Positions 7,601-10,084 of a stretch of DNA of 10,084 bases are shown here, one piece after another. Source of the DNA: Euperipatoides rowelli (taxonomy: Eukaryota; Onychophora; Udeonychophora; Euonychophora; Peripatopsidae); assembly GCA_003024985.2 (NCBI GenBank), contig PXIH01S0063361.1. One strand, 5' to 3'. Positions within the stretch are counted from its first letter, which is position 1. The number at the start of each line of letters is the position of its first letter. Both the position numbers and the translations under genes were made by a program. The notes beneath the pieces are model-generated. The model was given only the letters and a program-made list of their open reading frames with translations, was not told the DNA's origin and ran no database searches.

Positions 7601-8960
7601 TGCCTTCTACCAAATCAATTCATCAAACAATGTTGCTATTAAGAGCAAAGTAAAGCCAAAGAAGAAATATATATTTACAGTATTATCAGATTATCTTGAA
7701 TTGTGTTTTGAAAAGAGCACGTTAATTAGCTGGACAGTGACCGAAAGTCTGTGCTTATTGTCCAATCAAGAAATATTCACTTGGTCAGTAGCATCTTTAA
7801 AGTTTTACAAACTTCTCAATTTGCCCAAAGAAATTTCCTTTTTTACTTCATATTTTGCAAATGTACTAGCAAATTTTGAAGTGAGATATGCAAACGAGTT
7901 TGATAGAGCCTAACATCTAACCCAGGTGTTCCCAACCCTGTACCCATGGGCACCATGGCACCTGTTGGCCAATTTGTGTGTGCCCGCCGCTGTTCGATCA
8001 CAATTGTCTGCATTAGCTTGGGAGCGCCCGGATCCCATTGATTTAGATTGTAGTAGTTAGGCAACCAATTTTAGGCGGCAGTTTTCTTATATTCTACCTT
8101 TTGTGCCAAGTTAATGCGGATGAACTTGAGTGCAATGCATGCAGACCGCCGGATTGAGACGAGACACTAATAAGCGCGTTATATAATCGACAATTTAACG
8201 CATTTTAAAAATCTGTGCATCTATTTTCGTCATTCCGGAAATAGTTGACGGAATGACAAAATAGGGTACAAAAAGGTTGGGAACCCCTGATCTAGTCTGT
8301 CACCATATAAACTTCTTCTCTCCATGCTTTGCAAATGTATGATGACCATATAATTCTCCCTTTGTGCAGTATCCTACTTTAAAGCAAGATATTTAAATGA
8401 TACAGAAAGTGACTTTAAAGTCAATTGCCCTAAGTAATTGCTTCTCTTTAGCTTTGAAAATATACGAGGATCAGAAAGACTGGAATATGCTCACTTTGTG
8501 CACCTTCATACTCTAAAGTGAGAAATGTAAGTGAATTTGAGTGTAATTTTTAAGTCGATCACACTAAAGATCGTGATGGCAAAAGGTGACGTTCTGATTT
8601 CATTAAATATTGAAACAATTCTGAATATGTTTTTGTTTGTTTTTTTAAGTTATTTTCTTTAGTATTTTCAACTCTTGAAAAAATATATATTATCAGTAAT
8701 AGTTTTTAACTATTGTTGGAATTATTGTAAAGTTGACCTTGAACAATTGTAGAAGTTACTAAACCAATCTAATTCTAATTTATTTTAGAGCAAAAATTGA
8801 GTATTATTTAGTTTTTATAATTGGTAATGACATAGCATCTTTTCTTGTCATCTTTCTAGTTGATGTGATTATTGGTCTTGATCATGAACGTTTATATAAT
8901 GAATTGGTACGGGATATGCCACCTTTTGTAAAGGTTATTTTACAACCCAAGTCAGGAGGG
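1534..8960 (+). CDS. CLP1: CLP1 RNA 5'-hydroxyl kinase, central part (5 exons, incomplete at both ends)
   Basis: Joining 1534-1647, 2823-2850, 4835-5005, 5098-5187 and 8860-8960 gives 168 uninterrupted codons. They align without gaps to human CLP1 residues 117-284 as I remember them, about two thirds identical by hand count. In the partial peptide, Walker A GPTDVGKS is at 5-12, DLDVGQG at 33-39, [10 protein letters not shown] follows in exon 3, and INTCGWVKG is at 112-120. The piece closes with LPKSGG-like QPKSGG. From family knowledge, CLP1 transfers the ATP gamma-phosphate to RNA 5'-OH ends in the nucleus, binds PCF11 in cleavage factor II, and associates with the TSEN tRNA-splicing endonuclease. 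The N-terminal domain, the arginine-rich lid that follows KSGG, and the C-terminal domain are outside the window. Intact motifs, consistent intron phases and no stop argue for a functional gene. NOL9/GRC3 is the related alternative, but [10 protein letters not shown] and RLYNEL are CLP1-like. Confidence 0.96.
1753..2219. repeat. tandem array, ~81-bp unit, about 6 copies, interrupted by N
   Basis: The unit begins ttaaattcttcc and contains ttttattc, ctattccattttc and aggggagaagcatcaatttt. Copies start at 1753, 1842, 1923, 1963, 2046 and 2128, with a stub at 2207. The first two share an identical 81 bp, and copy 1 also has an extra 8-bp ttaaattc. The copy at 1923 is only 40 nt long and contains the N at 1935. 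Copies from 1963 onward are progressively diverged, with periods of 83, 82 and 79. This is a minisatellite. The true copy number is uncertain because the assembly breaks inside it. Confidence 0.93.
1935..1935. other. single undetermined base (N) at probable assembly join
   Basis: This is the only N in the window. It lies exactly where a repeat unit jumps from ttcc to aggggagaag, omitting about 41 bases present in the other units. A one-base placeholder joining two repeat-ending contigs explains this better than one uncalled base. Confidence 0.75.
2823..2850 (+). CDS. CLP1: CLP1 28-nt microexon
   Basis: The exon encodes GHISVPGTL plus the first base of the next glycine codon, matching human GSVSIPGTMG (155-164). 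The acceptor is tttgtag at 2816-2822 after a T-rich run, and the donor is tag|gtaaat at 2851. It enters in phase 0 and leaves in phase 1. The length is not a multiple of three, so omitting it shifts the frame. It supplies the conserved glycine after DVGQ, so it must belong to the normal mRNA. Confidence 0.93.
3791..3798. repeat. left target-site duplication of hAT element
   Basis: ctctaact, identical to 3956-3963, directly abutting the element end. It has the central TA often seen in hAT targets. Confidence 0.9.
3799..3955. mobile_element. complete 157-bp hAT-type miniature element
   Basis: The element is bounded by CAGTGCTTTTTTTTGT on the left and ACAAAAAAAGCACTG on the right. These are inverted repeats differing by one T in the homopolymer. 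It is flanked by identical 8-bp copies ctctaact at 3791-3798 and 3956-3963. An 8-bp target duplication with CA..TG ends is the hallmark of hAT transposons. It is far too short to encode a transposase, so it must have moved using one supplied elsewhere. Inside are three copies of aggtgcaggaactc at 3823, 3866 and 3908, at 42-43-bp spacing. The perfect duplication implies a fairly recent insertion. Confidence 0.9.
3823..3936. repeat. internal 42-bp tandem repeats of the hAT element
   Basis: aggtgcaggaactc starts at 3823, 3866 and 3908. The first two copies are followed by variants of ttagtaatttgtgaaaaata. The last runs into the near-palindrome ggaactcagttcc, which pairs with the subterminal right end. 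Such subterminal repeats can be transposase-binding sites in hAT elements; here that is inference. Confidence 0.85.
3956..3963. repeat. right target-site duplication of hAT element
   Basis: ctctaact, identical to 3791-3798, directly following GCACTG. Confidence 0.9.
4316..4423. repeat. TA-rich cluster with ACTGTA/TACAGT palindromes
   Basis: Within about 110 bases there are five copies of ACTGTA or TACAGT, at about 4316, 4338, 4364, 4382 and 4418. They are mixed with (TA)n runs and a perfect 14-nt palindrome, CTGTATATATACAG, at 4383-4396. The stretch could extrude as a hairpin or expand by slippage. No function is indicated. Confidence 0.8.
4835..5005 (+). CDS. CLP1: CLP1 exon encoding [10 protein letters not shown] to EINRK
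   Basis: This 171-nt exon completes a split glycine codon, encodes [20 protein letters not shown] and continues through [11 protein letters not shown] to RGEINRK. It ends with the first base of a threonine codon. It corresponds to human 164-221. The acceptor is tttattttag at 4825-4834 and the donor is aaaa|gtaag at 5006. The stretch FGHKSP is shared with the Drosophila orthologue as I remember it, where human has FGSTTP, so it is a weak clue to arthropod-like affinity. Confidence 0.96.
5006..5097 (+). other. CLP1: short CLP1 intron, 92 nt
   Basis: GT..AG, phase 1. It has a gtaag donor, a TACTAAT branch-like sequence at 5075-5081, a run of T and then ctccag. An earlier AG at 5056-5057 also follows a T-rich tract, but using it would bring an immediate in-frame TAA. 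The other complete introns here are 1.2-3.7 kb. Confidence 0.95.
5098..5187 (+). CDS. CLP1: CLP1 exon with INTCGWVKG motif
   Basis: This 90-nt exon encodes [20 protein letters not shown] and then ITHAAQAFE, with a split codon at each end. It corresponds to human 221-251. NTCGWVKG is a signature of the CLP1/GRC3 kinase domain, and its tryptophan (human W233) lies at the RNA-binding side of the active site in the family. The acceptor is ctccag at 5092-5097 and the donor is g|gtaag at 5188. A TACTAAT branch-point-like sequence lies at 5075-5081, about 17 nt before the acceptor. Confidence 0.96.
6164..6177. repeat. (TC)7 microsatellite
   Basis: Seven TC dinucleotides, 31 bases before the hAT-like element at 6209. 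Confidence 0.9.
6209..6695. mobile_element. hAT-like non-autonomous element, ~487 bp, degraded ends
   Basis: The left end is CAGGGATGGTGAACC. The reverse complement of the right end reads TAGTGATGGTGAAC, sharing a perfect 10-base GATGGTGAAC core, and the inverted similarity continues weakly to an ATGTG-containing stretch. CAGTGATGG.GAACC termini are typical of hAT-group repeats, from memory. The flanking 8-mers tcctagac and tttttgat match only 4 of 8; three of the four differences are C/T. The duplication is therefore decayed or the boundary is slightly off. Interior open frames (6436-6753 and 6485-6703) show no BED finger or hAT dimerisation motif, so they are taken as chance. Confidence 0.68.
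6766..6781 (-). promoter_or_regulatory. CTCF-consensus-like site
   Basis: On the minus strand this reads CCATTAGATGGCGCTG. It fits the CTCF core consensus CCASYAGRKGGCRST at 14 of 15 positions, with T instead of S at the fourth. It is an isolated GC-richer patch in an AT-rich intron. The same core can also occur by descent inside dispersed repeats. No occupancy or function is shown by sequence alone. Confidence 0.35.
7915..7922. repeat. left target-site duplication (aged) of hAT element
   Basis: atctaacc, versus atctagtc at 8290-8297. Six of eight bases are identical, and both differences are transitions. Confidence 0.75.
7923..8289. mobile_element. hAT-type non-autonomous element, 367 bp
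   Basis: The left end CAGGTGTTCCCAACC and the reverse complement of the right end CAGGGGTTCCCAACC differ at one base. Both continue, after a 3-nt indel, to TGTACCC. The flanking 8-mers atctaacc (7915-7922) and atctagtc (8290-8297) match at 6 of 8, with two transitions, as expected of an aged 8-bp hAT target duplication. GC content is higher than in the surrounding intron. There is no transposase frame; an open frame at 7843-8064 on the minus strand straddles the element end and is not meaningful. A perfect 9-bp subterminal hairpin stem lies at 8229-8237/8249-8257. Confidence 0.88.
8229..8257. repeat. subterminal inverted repeat in hAT element
   Basis: gtcattccg at 8229-8237 and cggaatgac at 8249-8257 form a perfect 9-bp stem with an 11-base loop. 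It lies about 30 bases inside the right end of the 7923-8289 element. It may be a structural or protein-binding feature of the family. Confidence 0.8.
8290..8297. repeat. right target-site duplication (aged) of hAT element
   Basis: atctagtc, directly after the CCCCTG end. Partner of 7915-7922. Confidence 0.75.
8356..8534. repeat. diverged duplicated segment, 134-bp period
   Basis: ctccctttgtgc at 8356 and ctcactttgtgc at 8490 begin segments that align over about 45 bases without gaps at roughly three quarters identity by hand count, running through taaag to a shared tga. Similarity fades afterwards. This looks like an old tandem duplication or two related repeat fragments. Confidence 0.5.
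8860..8960 (+). CDS. CLP1: CLP1 exon encoding [15 protein letters not shown] to PKSGG
   Basis: This 101-nt exon completes a valine codon, encodes [20 protein letters not shown], continues PFVKVILQ and ends PKSGG. It corresponds to human 251-284. The acceptor is tctttctag at 8851-8859 and the donor is gaggg|gtaagc at 8961. It ends in phase 0. In human the next residues are the arginine-rich lid. I found nothing coding for them in 8961-10084, so the next exon starts beyond the window. Confidence 0.95.
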
Positions 8961-10084
8961 GTAAGCATTAAATAAATTATTTGCTTAAAAATTCTGTTTA
9001 TTTCAACATTTATTCTAATTATATTAGTCATTGTTAATGAATAAACTAAATGAAAAAAGCTTGTAAAATTTGCTTTTCTTGCCTTTAGCAGTTAGATTTT
9101 GCTATTACCAAACACACATACACATTCACTACATTATTTAATTGCAGGGTAATCCATCCTAGTTGGCTCATATTTTAAAGAACAAGATTAGATATGTTTA
9201 CTTTTTAAAAAAATATTTCTGTACAGGACTTGACAAATTCTAAATCCCAAATATCTGGCTTGTAAACATTTGAGCCAGACATGTACTGTAAATCAAATAT
9301 GAATGTCCTACTCAGGCATGTACATTTTGTTTTTGTCCATTTTTTTTTCCCACTACACTTCAAACTGCTAGTTGAAATAAATGAAATAATTTACTATAAA
9401 CAAGACTAAATAAATAAAATTTAGTTGTTAATATTGTGTAATTTTTTTCTAATATTAGTGTTTCTTAAGTTGAAATAAACTAAATCAAATGGGTCAACTT
9501 TTAGGATATTGTCAAAATGTAGAATTTTTCAATACCCTTAGGATTTTAATACTAGCTAACCTTTTTCTTAGTTTTTGTTTTTACATTTCATTTTTAAGGA
9601 TTAAAAGCAAATCCTCTATCAGTAATTTACTGTAAGTTTGGAATTTTACACTAGTCTAGATAACTTAATGGATTAGAGTCTGTTAGCTATTTCATATAAT
9701 TATTTATTTTGAATTTACTGTTTAACCCAATGTTTATCATCACACCTGTTATTCCATGACATGCACAATACCTCATGTAAAAATTTATCACGATTGCATT
9801 AAATTTGGTCTCCAAAATTCCAAATATTCATGTTAGTGCTAGCTGCTTGAGGAGATTAAATATCATTCATCAGAATGGCAAATTCCTTTCTTTAAAATAT
9901 ACAAAAATAAAAAAACAAAGGTTCTCAACCTCCCTTCCCCCCTTTACAACATATGTCAATGTCATTCTCCTCTTAAGATTGTCAGACTCAAAAGGTGTGA
10001 TAAGGCTTTGGCCTAGAATTATGCAGTGTGGCTGAGGGTTCCCTCGCTTATAATAATAACCAGGCAGTTGTGAGAATCATGCAT
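8961..10084 (+). other. CLP1: downstream CLP1 intron, 5' part
   Basis: This starts with the gtaagc donor at 8961. I found no sequence coding for the expected lid region after PKSGG, so the intron runs past the window end. The stretch 8970-9900 is AT-rich with nothing recognised. The last ~170 bases look like the end of a hAT-type repeat. An open frame at 9805-10035 overlaps that repeat and is not a credible gene. Confidence 0.85.
9916..10084. mobile_element. probable left end of a hAT-type element (runs off window)
   Basis: CAAAGGTTCTCAACCTCC followed by CCCCCC at 9916-9943 resembles the widespread hAT terminus CAGTGGTTCTCAACC, from memory, with two substitutions near the tip. Base composition rises above the intron background from here to the window end. 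The opposite end and the target duplication are outside the window, so it could instead be a fragment. Confidence 0.45.

Larger units (their letters stand above)
5188..8859 (+). other. CLP1: long CLP1 intron, 3672 nt
   Basis: GT..AG, phase 1. Contents: AT-rich sequence at 5188-6160 with no gene seen, a (TC)7 microsatellite, a hAT-like element at 6209-6695, a CTCF-like motif at 6766-6781, AT-rich sequence at 6800-7920 with nothing recognised, a second hAT element at 7923-8289, and a diverged tandem duplication from 8356. Open frames at 5576-5809 and 7701-7913 have no recognisable protein features. Confidence 0.92.

Overview
This is an AT-rich, intron-dominated piece of an animal nuclear genome. 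It carries the central part of one split protein-coding gene on the + strand. Five exons with standard GT..AG borders (1534-1647, 2823-2850, 4835-5005, 5098-5187, 8860-8960) join into one open frame of 504 nt (168 codons). The frame aligns without gaps to residues 117-284 of human CLP1, as I remember that protein. CLP1 is the RNA 5'-hydroxyl kinase found in pre-mRNA cleavage factor II and in the tRNA-splicing endonuclease complex. The Walker A loop (GPTDVGKS), the DLDVGQG segment and the INTCGWVKG segment are all intact. The first ~116 codons and the C-terminal ~140 lie outside the window. The piece FGHKSP also occurs in the Drosophila orthologue (cbc) as I recall it, which hints at an arthropod or other protostome. 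I cannot name the species.

Layout. Positions 1-1533 are the 3' part of an upstream intron, with a decayed non-LTR retrotransposon tail near 126-303. Intron 1648-2822 holds a ~81-bp tandem array (1753-2219) interrupted by a single N at 1935. The 28-nt microexon 2823-2850 is followed by intron 2851-4834, which holds a complete 157-bp hAT-type miniature element with perfect 8-bp target duplications and a cluster of TA-rich palindromes. Exons 4835-5005 and 5098-5187 are separated by a 92-nt intron. Intron 5188-8859 holds two more hAT-like non-autonomous elements (6209-6695 and 7923-8289), a CTCF-consensus-like site (6766-6781) and an old tandem duplication. After exon 8860-8960, the partial last intron ends in what looks like the left end of a fourth hAT-type element.

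The window has one gene and no operon-like partners. I see no promoter, start codon, stop codon or poly(A) site of CLP1, no RNA gene and no autonomous transposase. The short open frames in the introns look like chance AT-rich frames or repeat sequence. I found no previously undescribed system. The points most worth following are the frame-critical microexon, the N-interrupted satellite, the layered hAT insertions and a strong excess of the hexamer ACTGTA/TACAGT.
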